Of a stretch of DNA of 64,000 nt, positions 8,359 through 17,944 are shown one piece after another. The notes beneath the pieces are model-generated. The model had not been told where the DNA came from and did no database searches. It worked only from the letters and a program-made list of their open reading frames with translations. The translations under genes and the position numbers were made by a program. The stretch spans positions 1-64,000 of the forward strand of contig NZ_CP046908.1 of NCBI RefSeq assembly GCF_009789575.1, given 5' to 3'. The DNA is from Stappia indica (lineage in GTDB: Bacteria > Pseudomonadota > Alphaproteobacteria > Rhizobiales > Stappiaceae). The first letter of the stretch is position 1. Each line of letters starts with the position of its first letter.

Positions 8359-9411
8359 ATGAAACGTCTTGCCCTTGCCGCCCTGCTGTCCGTTCTTACC
8401 GTCCTGCCTCCCGTTTCCGCAGTTGCTGAAACGCTGGCGATCCCCGGCTACGACCGGATGGACGTACCGGCCCGTCACCGCGCCCTGCCGATTGCCGCCT
8501 CGCTCTGGTATCCGGCAGGCCGGGCGACCTATCGAAACCTGATCGGCGACAGCGTCCTGTTCGAGGGCGCGCCGGCAATGGTCGGCGCGGCGGTCGCCGA
8601 GGGCCGCTATCCGCTGATCCTGCTGTCGCATGGCTCCGGCGGCGCGATGGACGGGCTGACGTGGCTGTCGTCGCGCCTGGCCGCGCGTGGGGCCATCGTG
8701 CTGGCGGTGAACCATCCCGGCACCACGTCGGGCGATTCCTCGCCGCGCCGGACCATGCGGCTGGCGCCGCGCGCCGCCGATCTGGGCGCCGCCCTGGAGG
8801 CCGTGCTCGGCGACCCGCAGTTCGCCCCGCATATCGACCGCGAACGCATTTCCGCGCTCGGCTTCTCGCTCGGTGGCAGCACCGTTCTGGGCCTCGCCGG
8901 CCTGCGGTTCGACCGCGACGCCTTCGCCGACTATTGCCGGAAGGCCGGAGAGGAAGCGGCCGGTTGCGATTTCCTGGCGAAGGGCGGAGTGCGGCTGGAT
9001 GCGTTGCCGGAGGCGTTTTCGGCCGATATGCGGGACCTGCGCGTCTCGGCGGTGATCTCGGTCGATCCAGGGTTCACCCATGCCGCGGCGGAGGAAAGCC
9101 TTGCCGGTGTCCGGGGGCCGGTCCTTTTCCTCAACCTGGGCGAGGAAGATCGCTGGCCGGCGGTGGATGTCGGTCCGCAGGGCAGCGGTCTGGCCGCCCG
9201 CGTGCCCGGTGCGCGCCATCTCGCAGTCGCACCGGCGCACCATTTCACCTTCCTTGGCGTGTGCAAGGAGGGCGGGGCGGAACTGCTGCGAAAGTGGCAG
9301 GACGATCCGATCTGCGACGATCCGCAGGGCGCGGACCGGGCGAGGGCGCATGAAGAGATCGTCGGGATCGTGGCCGACTTTCTCGGGCTGTCCCGGACAG
9401 GCGCCGAATAG
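8359..9411 (+). CDS. Secreted alpha/beta hydrolase (dienelactone-hydrolase / PAF-acetylhydrolase-like)
   Basis: A 350-residue protein with a Sec signal peptide (about residues 1-22, ending AVAE) and an alpha/beta hydrolase fold. The segment ILLSHGSGGAMDG supplies the oxyanion region, GFSLGGSTVLGL the nucleophile elbow with its serine, and APAHHFTFL near the C-terminus the catalytic histidine. The ATG at 8359 follows a perfect GAAGGAG. Periplasmic hydrolases of this type are usually annotated as alpha/beta hydrolase or dienelactone hydrolase without a proven substrate. It is likely controlled by the divergent membrane AraC regulator. Confidence 0.85.
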   Translation: MKRLALAALLSVLTVLPPVSAVAETLAIPGYDRMDVPARHRALPIAASLWYPAGRATYRNLIGDSVLFEGAPAMVGAAVAEGRYPLILLSHGSGGAMDGLTWLSSRLAARGAIVLAVNHPGTTSGDSSPRRTMRLAPRAADLGAALEAVLGDPQFAPHIDRERISALGFSLGGSTVLGLAGLRFDRDAFADYCRKAGEEAAGCDFLAKGGVRLDALPEAFSADMRDLRVSAVISVDPGFTHAAAEESLAGVRGPVLFLNLGEEDRWPAVDVGPQGSGLAARVPGARHLAVAPAHHFTFLGVCKEGGAELLRKWQDDPICDDPQGADRARAHEEIVGIVADFLGLSRTGAE

Positions 9412-9431
9412 AACGAAGGGCTCCGGACGGA

Positions 9432-9454
9432 AGGCGGCAGCGCGTGCTGCCGCC

Positions 9455-9455
<1 letters not shown>
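9432..9455. terminator. Hairpin between convergent genes
   Basis: A perfect 10-bp stem AGGCGGCAGC / GCTGCCGCCT with a 4-base loop lies between the convergent hydrolase and kinase genes and touches the kinase stop codon. Neither side has a good T-run, so it may act as a weak bidirectional terminator or a 3'-end stabiliser. Confidence 0.5.
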
Positions 9456-11023
<1,568 letters not shown>

Positions 11024-11179
11024 GTAACTCGGGCACCTGGTTGCCGGGGCCTTGCCCGGTTGGATCGAAACAGGTCCAGTGTGGTGACCAACCCTTAATA
11101 TCCGCCTCAAGGACGTGGTTAACCAAACGTCACGATCCTATATCGCGGGCGCATGGGCAGTCGGGGGCAAGGAGAGCGA

Positions 11180-11815
11180 ATGACAGCGAAAAGCGGATCG
11201 GGGCTTGCCGCGCTGGCGCAGGAGATCGGCGCCTGCCGGGCCTGCGTCACGGCTCCGACGGGACGGCCTCTGCCGCACGAGCCGCGGCCCGTCTGCGTCA
11301 TGTCCAGGACGGCACGCATCGCGGTCTGCGGTCAGGCGCCGGGAACGCGCGTTCACGCCAGCGGCCGGCCGTTCACCGATCCGAGCGGCGACCGGCTGCG
11401 CGAGTGGATGGGGATCGGCGAGGATGTCTTCTACGATCCTGCGAAACTCGCCATCGTGCCGATGGGGTTCTGCTTTCCCGGGCTCGACGACAAGGGCGGC
11501 GACCTGCCGCCGCGCCGCGAGTGCCGCCGGCTCTGGCACGACCGCGTCTTTGCCGCCATGCCGCAGCTGCGGCTGAAGCTCGTCATCGGCGCCTATGCGC
11601 AGGCCTATCACCTCGGCGACCATCGCCGCGGGTCGGTGCGCGAGACGGTCGCCGCCTGGCGCGAGATCCTGGAGGAAACCCGGGCCGAAGGCGTTGCGGC
11701 GATTGTGCTGCCGCATCCTTCGTGGCGCAACAATGCCTGGCTGAAGCGCAATCCCTGGTTCGAGGAGGAGTGCCTGCCGGTGGTGCGGGCGGAGGTGGCG
11801 CGTCTTCTGGACTGA
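11180..11815 (+). CDS. Uracil-DNA glycosylase family protein
   Basis: A 211-residue protein with the UDG superfamily motif A as VCGQAPGTRVHASGRPF and motif B as LPHPSWRNNAW. An early CRAC pair recalls the Fe-S-containing family 4/5 enzymes, but the second pair of cysteines is not obvious, so the cluster may be absent. The ATG at 11180 follows AAGGAGAG. The role in base-excision repair is assigned by family only; many close relatives are annotated just as uracil-DNA glycosylase family protein. It converges on the rhodanese gene. Confidence 0.8.
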   Translation: MTAKSGSGLAALAQEIGACRACVTAPTGRPLPHEPRPVCVMSRTARIAVCGQAPGTRVHASGRPFTDPSGDRLREWMGIGEDVFYDPAKLAIVPMGFCFPGLDDKGGDLPPRRECRRLWHDRVFAAMPQLRLKLVIGAYAQAYHLGDHRRGSVRETVAAWREILEETRAEGVAAIVLPHPSWRNNAWLKRNPWFEEECLPVVRAEVARLLD

Positions 11816-11826
11816 GGCGGGCAAAC

Positions 11827-11864
11827 AAAAAGGCCGGCGCCCGGGACGAGGCCCGAACGCCGGC
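11827..11864 (-). terminator. Rho-independent terminator of the rhodanese gene
   Basis: On the minus strand GCCGGCG pairs with CGCCGGC (11833-11839 with 11858-11864), followed by a run of five T. It begins about 60 bases after the sulfurtransferase stop. Confidence 0.75.
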
Positions 11865-11922
11865 GGAAGGTGCGGGGCGCGAGGCCCCGGGGAGTATCCC
11901 AGAGGGGGAAGCGTGCGGCCGA

Positions 11923-12897
11923 TCAGCCGAAAAGGTCGCTCAGGAAGGTGCGGACCTCGTCGAGGACCGTGCGGTCCGAGGTCATCGGCAGGGTTTCGTC
12001 CTGCGACCAGCCGACCATGCTGTCGTCGTAGAGCGACACGTTCTTGTAGCCGAGCAGCTCGTGCAGCACGAACCAGTTGGTCGCGGCCCAGTGGCCGGTG
12101 TTGCAGTAGGAGACGATCTCCACCGACTTGTCGCCCAGCGTTGCCGGCACCAGCGCGGAGATCTCGGCCTGCGGCTTCAGCTGGCCCTTCGCGTCGTCGT
12201 AGAAGACGGCCTGGTCGAGGCTGACGGATTCGGGGATACGGCCGAAGCGCGTCGCCTTGGAATGCTTGTCCAGTCCGGCGAACTGGTTGGCCGGGCGGCC
12301 GTCGATCAGCACGGCGGAGGTCTCGAGGCGCTTTGCGACATCGGAGGTCTGCGCGAGATAATCGGCCCGCGGCTCGGCGACGAACATGTCGCCGACGGGC
12401 GTCACGTTGCCGGTCTCGACCGGATGGCCGGCTGCGACCCAGGCCTTGTGACCGCCGTCGAGGATGGCGACCGCGTCGTGGCCGAGATACTTCACGGTCC
12501 AGTAGACGCGCGCTGCGGCGGAGAACTCGGAGCTGTTGCCGCCGGCCGGCACGATCACCAGCGCCTTGTCTTCCGACAGGCCGAGCTCCGAAAGGGCCGC
12601 CTCGAGCTTCTCGACGGACGGAAGGATGCCAACCAGGTCGCCGCGGTCGGTGCGCCAGTAACCGGGATACTCGCTCCACACGGCACCGGGCACATGGCCC
12701 TTGAGATAGTCCTCCTTGCCGGAGCCGGCGAAGGGCGAGCGGATGTCGATGACGACGACGTCGTCGCGCTCGAGATTGTCGGCGAGCCATTGCGGGCTGA
12801 CCAGCGGCGTCACTTCGGGCGCAGCAACGGCGACCGGTGCGGCGAAGGATGTGGCGACCACCAGAAGGGTCGCTGCAAGACGAGAGAACGCAAACAT
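11923..12897 (-). CDS. Periplasmic sulfurtransferase with two rhodanese domains
   Basis: A 324-residue protein with a cleavable signal peptide (about 1-26) and two rhodanese domains. The first (about 35-160) lacks a catalytic cysteine; the second carries the active loop CNTGHWA with the cysteine at residue 265. Rhodaneses move sulfane sulfur to thiophilic acceptors such as cyanide or thiols, here in the periplasm. The ATG at 12897 follows GGAGG. It is divergent from a DecR-like regulator across 225 bases, which suggests a role in cysteine or sulfide handling. Confidence 0.88.
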   Translation of the reverse strand: MFAFSRLAATLLVVATSFAAPVAVAAPEVTPLVSPQWLADNLERDDVVVIDIRSPFAGSGKEDYLKGHVPGAVWSEYPGYWRTDRGDLVGILPSVEKLEAALSELGLSEDKALVIVPAGGNSSEFSAAARVYWTVKYLGHDAVAILDGGHKAWVAAGHPVETGNVTPVGDMFVAEPRADYLAQTSDVAKRLETSAVLIDGRPANQFAGLDKHSKATRFGRIPESVSLDQAVFYDDAKGQLKPQAEISALVPATLGDKSVEIVSYCNTGHWAATNWFVLHELLGYKNVSLYDDSMVGWSQDETLPMTSDRTVLDEVRTFLSDLFG

Positions 12898-13069
12898 CTG
12901 CCTGCCTCCAGAAAAGATGGCCGCCTGCGAGCCTTGCAGACGCCTTTTCAAGGGAGGAGTTGACACCGGAGACAAAACGCGGCAAGCGAAATCGAGACGG
13001 AAATTGGAAGAAAAATCCAATATTCTCCACTCTCCAGCCAGTAGAAGAAAATGAGAGTTGCCTGAATGC

Positions 13070-13089
13070 GATTCATTGGAAAATGAATC
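13070..13089. promoter_or_regulatory. Palindromic operator candidate for the Lrp/DecR regulator
   Basis: GATTCATT-GGAA-AATGAATC is a perfect 8-bp inverted repeat in an AT-rich stretch, 34 bases upstream of the regulator start and in the shared region with the divergent rhodanese gene. Lrp/AsnC proteins bind AT-rich dyads of this kind. Function is inferred from position. Confidence 0.55.
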
Positions 13090-13122
13090 CGTGCACCTCT
13101 CGAGCCGCCGAGCCAGGAACCC

Positions 13123-13620
13123 ATGATCGACCGCATCGACAGACGCATCCTTTCGATCCTCCAGGAGGATTGCACCATTCCGGTCGCCGAAATCGGCCGC
13201 CGCGTCGGACTTTCCACGACCCCTTGCTGGCGCCGCATCCAGAAGCTGGAGGAGGACGGCGTCATCCAGCGCCGGGTGGCGATCCTCGATCCGAAGAAGA
13301 TCAACGTGAAGGTCACCGCCTTCGTGGCGATCACCACCTCGCGGCACAACGACGACTGGCTGCGCAAGTTCGCCGACGTCATCTCCGAGTTCCCCGAGGT
13401 GATCGAGTTCTACCGGATGGCCGGGCAGGTCGATTACCTGTTGCGCGTCGCGGTGCCGGATATCGAGGCCTATGATGCGTTCTACAAGCGCCTGATCGCC
13501 AAGATCGACATCTCCGACGTCTCCACCTCCTTCGCGATGGAGCAGATCAAGTCGACAAGCCAGCTGCCGCTCGGCTATGTCCAGACGGAGAAGCCGCGCG
13601 CCGAACGCGACGACCAGTAG
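13123..13620 (+). CDS. Lrp/AsnC-family regulator, DecR (YbaO)-like
   Basis: A 165-residue regulator: an N-terminal winged helix (about 1-60, with STTPCWRRIQKLEEDG as the recognition region) and a C-terminal RAM ligand-binding domain. The segments EFYRMAGQVDYLLRV, YDAFYKRLI and SSFAMEQIKST-like (TSFAMEQIKSTSQLPL) are close to what I recall of E. coli DecR/YbaO, which activates cysteine-detoxification genes. The start follows CCAGGAACCC. Its divergent neighbour is a periplasmic sulfurtransferase, which fits a cysteine or sulfide response, although that remains inference. Confidence 0.85.
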   Translation: MIDRIDRRILSILQEDCTIPVAEIGRRVGLSTTPCWRRIQKLEEDGVIQRRVAILDPKKINVKVTAFVAITTSRHNDDWLRKFADVISEFPEVIEFYRMAGQVDYLLRVAVPDIEAYDAFYKRLIAKIDISDVSTSFAMEQIKSTSQLPLGYVQTEKPRAERDDQ

Positions 13621-13645
13621 GGCGCGCCAGCAAGGGAGGCGAGAC

Positions 13646-14149
13646 ATGGGAAAGCATTCGCGGCGGCAGGGCCAGACCTGGCGACGGCTTGCGGTTGCCG
13701 GCCTGATGGCATGCGCCGTGTCCGCCGCCCCGGCGATGGCCGCCGACGGGCCGCAGATCCGCCAGGTGGAGCGGTCTTACGAGGACGTGCGCTTCGACCT
13801 GGAGAACGCGATCATCAATCGCGGCCTCGTCATCGACCATGTCTCCAATGTCGGCGACATGCTGGCCCGCACGGCCGCCGACGTCGGGTCGCAGACGCAG
13901 GTCTTCGTGAATGCGGAAGCGCTGCTGTTCTGCTCTGCCCGCCTGTCGCGCGCGGCAATGGAGGCGGCGCCGGAAAACCTCGCCTTCTGTCCCTATTCGG
14001 TGTTCGTCTACGAGACGCCGGATGCGGGCGGAAAGGTCTCCGTCGGCTATCGCCCGCTCCCCGAAACGGGAAGCGAGGCATCGCGGGCCGCCATCGCCGA
14101 GGTGAACGCGCTGCTCGCCGGCATCGTTGAGGAAGCTGGCGGCGAGTGA
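13646..14149 (+). CDS. Secreted DUF302 domain protein
   Basis: A 167-residue protein with a signal peptide (about 1-32, ending AMAAD) and a DUF302 fold: SYEDVRFDLENAIINRGLV, VIDHVSNVGDM, LLFCSARLS, NLAFCPYSVFVYE and KVSVGYRPL are typical segments. DUF302 proteins have no settled function. The ATG at 13646 follows AAGGGAGG. It starts 25 bases after the DecR-like gene and may share its transcript. Confidence 0.8.
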   Translation: MGKHSRRQGQTWRRLAVAGLMACAVSAAPAMAADGPQIRQVERSYEDVRFDLENAIINRGLVIDHVSNVGDMLARTAADVGSQTQVFVNAEALLFCSARLSRAAMEAAPENLAFCPYSVFVYETPDAGGKVSVGYRPLPETGSEASRAAIAEVNALLAGIVEEAGGE

Positions 14150-14171
14150 GCGAGCCGATGCCGGTCTCGCC

Positions 14172-14591
14172 TCAGGCGTTCTCGCCGACCTGCGGCCAGT
14201 AGGTGCCGAGGCACCAGACATTGTCCTCCGGGTCGCGGCAGATGAATTCGCGGCTGCCGTAGTCGCGGGTGACGAGCGGCTCGACGATGACCGCGCCCGC
14301 CGCCTCGGCGCGGGCGAAGGCCGCATCGATGTCCTCGACGGCGATGTAGAGCGTCTTGCCGGCCGGGCCGTCCGGCTGGCCGACGATCTGCGCGAAATCG
14401 TCGTCGCGCGCCTGTCCCAGCATCAAGATCGAGCTGCCGAGCGCGAGCTCGGCATGGGCGATCGTGCCGTCAGGCGCCTCGTGGCAGGTATGGACGGTGA
14501 AGCCGAAGGCCTGTTGCAGCCACTCCACCATCTGGCGGGCGTTGCCGAAGCGAAGGGCCGGAAAGATGCAAGGGGCAGAGGATGTGGTCAT
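14172..14591 (-). CDS. VOC (glyoxalase/bleomycin-resistance) superfamily protein
   Basis: A 139-residue single-module VOC protein: PALRFGNARQMVEWLQQAFGF at the start, IAHAELALGSSILML, the linker YIAVEDIDAAFARAEAAGA and the end region FICRDPEDNVWCLGTYWP. VOC proteins are metal enzymes or binding proteins with varied substrates, so no reaction can be named. It is 72 bases downstream of an AraC regulator on the same strand, a common pairing, and probably co-transcribed with it. Confidence 0.83.
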   Translation of the reverse strand: MTTSSAPCIFPALRFGNARQMVEWLQQAFGFTVHTCHEAPDGTIAHAELALGSSILMLGQARDDDFAQIVGQPDGPAGKTLYIAVEDIDAAFARAEAAGAVIVEPLVTRDYGSREFICRDPEDNVWCLGTYWPQVGENA

Positions 14592-14663
14592 GGGTCGTCT
14601 TTGTCCTCGTTGCGGAACGAGGGCAGAGATAGCCGCCGTATCCGGCAGACGATTGAACAAATG

Positions 14664-15515
14664 TCACCTGCCCGGCGGGTCGTGCCAGGTCGCGGAGCCG
14701 AGTTTGTCGAGGCTCAACCACCATGCGCGCGGCGTGAGCCCCGCGAAGTCCTCGAACTCCCTGATCATGTGCGCCTGGTCCGAATAGCCGCCGGCGCAGG
14801 CGATATCCGCCCAGTCGGGGCGCTTCGCCGCGCGGGCAAGCGCCTGCGCCCGGTTGAAGCGGGCGATGCGGGCAACTGTCTTCGGCGAAAGGCCGAACGC
14901 GCGCGAGAAGCGGTCGGCAAGATGCTTGCGGCTCCAGCCGATCCGCGTCGCCAGATCGTCGATGCGATGCACAGCTCCGGACGCGATGAGGCCGAAGGCA
15001 GCGTCCACCAGAGGGTGGGAGGGCTCTGCGGCCGCCGCCCCGAAGCGGGCGGCGAGGAAGCCTTCCGCGCAGTCGAGCCGGGCGTTCCAGTCGTCGGTAT
15101 CCTCCAGGCGCCGACGAAGCTCCGAGATCTGCGGATGGGCAAGATCGGCCAGCGGCACCATCCGTCCGGCGAATTCGGACGCCGGGATGCCGAGGAGGCG
15201 CTGCGCGCCGACCGGCGTCAGATTGACCTGCAGGCAGGCGGAGCGGCCGCTCGAGGCGATGAAGATGCGCGCAGTATCGAGACCGGCGATGAAGCTCGGC
15301 TGCTCGTCTCCAGCCACGGGCGCACGGCCGAGACGGATGCGGAAAGGCGTGCCGAAACTGATGATCAAGGGGGCGGCGAGCGAGGCGGTCTCGATCTGGC
15401 GGATCGCAAATCCGCCCGTTTCCTCATAGGTGGCGACTTCGGTGTAGAAGGGGCGCAGGGCAGGCGGCGCGGGCCTGTGCAGGAAGACGACCTCGCAGTC
15501 GGCAGGCATGGTCAT
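14664..15515 (-). CDS. AraC-family transcriptional regulator (DUF6597-type N-terminus)
   Basis: A 283-residue protein with an N-terminal sensor-like domain (APPALRPFYTEVATYEE, then FGTPFRIRLG and LQVNLTPVGAQRLLGIPASE) and a C-terminal AraC helix-turn-helix domain (WSRKHLADRFSRAFGLSPKTVARI, then CAGGYSDQAHMIREFEDFAGLTP). The ATG at 15515 is the simplest start; an upstream in-frame ATG at 15611 would add 32 residues, and neither has a strong ribosome site. It probably controls the VOC gene behind it. Confidence 0.83.
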   Translation of the reverse strand: MTMPADCEVVFLHRPAPPALRPFYTEVATYEETGGFAIRQIETASLAAPLIISFGTPFRIRLGRAPVAGDEQPSFIAGLDTARIFIASSGRSACLQVNLTPVGAQRLLGIPASEFAGRMVPLADLAHPQISELRRRLEDTDDWNARLDCAEGFLAARFGAAAAEPSHPLVDAAFGLIASGAVHRIDDLATRIGWSRKHLADRFSRAFGLSPKTVARIARFNRAQALARAAKRPDWADIACAGGYSDQAHMIREFEDFAGLTPRAWWLSLDKLGSATWHDPPGR

Positions 15516-15701
15516 GCCAGGTGTATGCGGGGCGGGAAGGCCCGCCTCCGGCGGTTCTTGATCGGCAACAAGTCCAATGGGGTCGCGCCGATGGTCTGTC
15601 CGTGTGGTCATGGCCCAGGATGCTCCCGGCTCCTCCCCCTCAGCGGGGTCTGGGATGAGGCGCAGGGTGGCGCAGTCCGGCGCGGCATGCAACCCGGCCG
15701 G

Positions 15702-15724
15702 CCCGGCGGCAAGGCGCCGCCGGG
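15702..15724 (-). terminator. GC-rich hairpin after the dehydrogenase gene
   Basis: CCCGGCGGC and GCCGCCGGG form a 9-bp stem 13 bases beyond the dehydrogenase stop. The minus strand has no T-run after it; on the plus strand CTGTTTT follows. Terminator activity is uncertain. The rest of the 15516-15736 gap shows nothing else. Confidence 0.35.
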
Positions 15725-15736
15725 CTGTTTTCAGGT

Positions 15737-16615
15737 TTACTTGTCGGCGTTCTGCAGCCGGGCGATCAGGCTGGACGTGTCCCAGCGGTTGCCGCCCATG
15801 GCCTGCACTTCCGCATAGAACTGATCGACCAGCGCGGTGACCGGCAGGCGGGCGCCGGTCTCGTTGGCGGTCTTCAAGCAGATGCCGAGATCCTTGCGCA
15901 TCCAGTCGACGGCGAAGCCGAAGTCGAACTTGTCGTCGCGCATGGTCTGCCAGCGGTTCTCCATCTGCCAGGACTGGGCCGCGCCCTTCGAGATGACCTC
16001 GATCACCTTGGCCACGTCGAGATCGGCCTTCTTGGCGAAGTGGACCGCTTCCGACAGGCCCTGCACCAGACCGGCGATGCAGATCTGGTTGACCATCTTG
16101 GTGAGCTGGCCGGCGCCGGCCGGGCCCATGTGGCCGACCATCTTGGCAAAGCACTCGATGGCCGGACGGGCGGTCTCGAAGGTGTCGGCATCGCCGCCGA
16201 CCATGACGGTCAGCGCGCCGTTTTCCGCGCCTGCCTGGCCGCCGGACACCGGGGCATCGAGGAAGCCGCAGCCCTTGGCCTTCGCGGCCTCGTAAAGCTC
16301 GCGCGCCACTTCCGCCGAGGCGGTGGTGTTGTCGATGAAGATCGCACCCTTCTTCATGCCGTGAAAGGCGCCGTCCGGGCCGGTGGTGACCGAACGCAGG
16401 TCGTCGTCATTGCCCACGCAGGCGAAGACGAAGTCGCAGCCCTCGGCCGCCGCAGCCGGCGTTGCGGCATGCGAGCCGCCGTGCTCGGCCGCCCACTTCT
16501 CCGCCTTGGCTGCGGTGCGGTTGTAGACGGTGACCTCGTGGCCGCCACGCGACTTGAGGTATCCGGCCATCGGATAGCCCATGACCCCGAGACCGATGAA
16601 TGCAACTTTCGCCAT
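15737..16615 (-). CDS. NAD(P)-dependent oxidoreductase, 3-hydroxyisobutyrate dehydrogenase family
   Basis: A 292-residue beta-hydroxyacid dehydrogenase. The Rossmann motif VAFIGLGVMGYPMAGYL is at the N-terminus, the substrate motif DAPVSGGQAGAENG near residue 120, and the catalytic-lysine segment GAGQLTKMVNQI near residue 170. Family members oxidise 3-hydroxyisobutyrate, tartronate semialdehyde, succinic semialdehyde or similar substrates; the exact one cannot be told here. The start at 16615 follows GGAGGGG. No linked pathway genes are present. Confidence 0.88.
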   Translation of the reverse strand: MAKVAFIGLGVMGYPMAGYLKSRGGHEVTVYNRTAAKAEKWAAEHGGSHAATPAAAAEGCDFVFACVGNDDDLRSVTTGPDGAFHGMKKGAIFIDNTTASAEVARELYEAAKAKGCGFLDAPVSGGQAGAENGALTVMVGGDADTFETARPAIECFAKMVGHMGPAGAGQLTKMVNQICIAGLVQGLSEAVHFAKKADLDVAKVIEVISKGAAQSWQMENRWQTMRDDKFDFGFAVDWMRKDLGICLKTANETGARLPVTALVDQFYAEVQAMGGNRWDTSSLIARLQNADK

Positions 16616-16779
16616 TGCGCCCCTCCGTTTGCATCTGTTGGCTGAGCCATCCCGGTCGGGACGGCAATTGTATGATGTCGCATCCTCTTTAGCGCATCAT
16701 CGTGCCAGTGTCAGGTAGCAGTGCCAGGGGCAAGCGTCGGCAAGGGGCATATCGGAGGCGAGGTCTCGCGAAGAATGCC

Positions 16780-16802
16780 GGCCGGAGCGCAGGGCTCCGG
16801 CC
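16780..16802 (-). terminator. Hairpin terminator after the 47-residue small gene
   Basis: A perfect 9-bp stem GGCCGGAGC / GCTCCGGCC with a 5-base loop lies six bases after the stop of the small gene on the minus strand. A short T-containing stretch (CATTCTTC) follows it. Confidence 0.55.
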
Positions 16803-16808
16803 GATGGT

Positions 16809-16952
16809 TCACTTGTCTTCGCAAGCGGTCGGCGGGTTTGCAGCCCGGCGCTTCACCGGACGCCAGATCTGGCGCGGCGCTTCCAGGGGAGGCAGGACCT
16901 GGTCCTCGGCGCGCAGCGCGATCAGATAGGTTCGTGCAAGTGCGTCGATCAT
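16809..16952 (-). CDS. Small 47-residue protein of unknown function
   Basis: ATG at 16952 preceded by GGAGAGCC, 47 codons, then a hairpin terminator six bases after the stop. The product starts MIDALARTYLIALRAEDQ, continues with a proline- and arginine-rich middle (LPPLEAPRQIW, RPVKRRA) and ends ACEDK. It has no membrane segment and no motif I recognise. A good ribosome site, a matching terminator and a position divergent to the LysR gene argue that it is real. It is too short for standard gene-length cut-offs. Confidence 0.55.
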   Translation of the reverse strand: MIDALARTYLIALRAEDQVLPPLEAPRQIWRPVKRRAANPPTACEDK

Positions 16953-17034
16953 GTTCGGCTCTCCATCAACGGCGTTTCATTGAGGAAAGCATTGCGGTTT
17001 TCGCCCGTTCATGCGACTCAGGAAAAACTTGATC

Positions 17035-17053
17035 ATGTAAGTGAGGCTTACAT
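17035..17053. promoter_or_regulatory. Dyad over the ribosome site of the LysR gene
   Basis: ATGTAAG-TGAGG-CTTACAT is a perfect 7-bp inverted repeat whose 5-base centre holds the ribosome-binding sequence and which abuts the start codon at 17054. It could be a LysR autoregulatory site or an RNA hairpin that hides the ribosome site. Confidence 0.5.
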
Positions 17054-17944
17054 ATGGACTGGAGCCGGATGCCCTCGCTCGCCAGCCTGCGCGCCTTCGC
17101 TGCGGTGGCCGAGGCGGGAACGCTGGCGGCGGCGGGACGCAAGCTGAATGTCAGCCACGCTGCGATCAGCCAGCAGGTGCGGGCACTGGAAGCGTATCTG
17201 GGGGCCGAACTGGTGGTGCGCGAGGGGCGGGGACTTGCCCTGACGCAGGAGGGGCGCGCGCTGGCCGGCCATCTCGACGAGGCCTTCTCGCTGATGCACA
17301 GGGCGGTGGCGGAACTCACCGACGCCGACCGTACCCGCCCGCTGCAGGTGACCATGACGCCGACCTTCGCGGTCAGCTGGCTGATGCCGCGCATCTCCGA
17401 GTTTCGGCATCGGCACCCGGATATCGAACTGATGCTGAACCCGACGGCGGACGTGGTCGAGCTCGAGCCGGGCGGCGTCGATCTCGCCATCCGCTTCGGC
17501 AAGGGGCAGTGGCGGGGGCTGAATTCGGAGCCGCTGCTGCTGACCGGATTCGTCGTCGTGGCGGCGCGCTCGCTGGTCGGCGACGCGGATTTCACGGATC
17601 TGACGAAACTGCGCGAGTATCCCTGGCTGCAGGAACTCGGGGCAAATGAAAGCGCCAACTGGTGGGACCGCCAGGGCATCGCCCCGAACCGCGGCACCAA
17701 CCTGCACTTGCCCGGCTACATGATGCTGGAAAGTCTGCGGCGCGGCGACGGGGTGACAGCCGCCGCGCGCGCCTTCATCGAGCCGGAAATCCGCTCGGGC
17801 CATCTGCGGGTCCTGTTCGAGGACGAGGAGCGCGGCAACGGCTACCACCTCGTCACGCGGCCGGGTGTGCAGCGGCCGCCGCTCAAGACCTTCATCGCCT
17901 GGCTGCGAAGCCACCGCGACGGGCAGGGTGCCGCGTCGGGCTAA
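17054..17944 (+). CDS. LysR-family regulator, GcvA-like
   Basis: A 296-residue LysR protein: helix-turn-helix at 5-65 with LRAFAAVAEAGTLAAAGRKL, SHAAISQQVRALE and ALTQEGRAL; the effector domain follows from about residue 90 with VTMTPTFAVSWLMPRI and the GcvA-group segment VDLAIRFGKGQW. The closing LVTRPGVQRPPLKTFIAWL is also typical. Its stop overlaps that of the convergent PLP-enzyme gene. The likely target is its own promoter region and the divergent 47-residue gene; the effector is unknown. Confidence 0.85.
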   Translation: MDWSRMPSLASLRAFAAVAEAGTLAAAGRKLNVSHAAISQQVRALEAYLGAELVVREGRGLALTQEGRALAGHLDEAFSLMHRAVAELTDADRTRPLQVTMTPTFAVSWLMPRISEFRHRHPDIELMLNPTADVVELEPGGVDLAIRFGKGQWRGLNSEPLLLTGFVVVAARSLVGDADFTDLTKLREYPWLQELGANESANWWDRQGIAPNRGTNLHLPGYMMLESLRRGDGVTAAARAFIEPEIRSGHLRVLFEDEERGNGYHLVTRPGVQRPPLKTFIAWLRSHRDGQGAASG

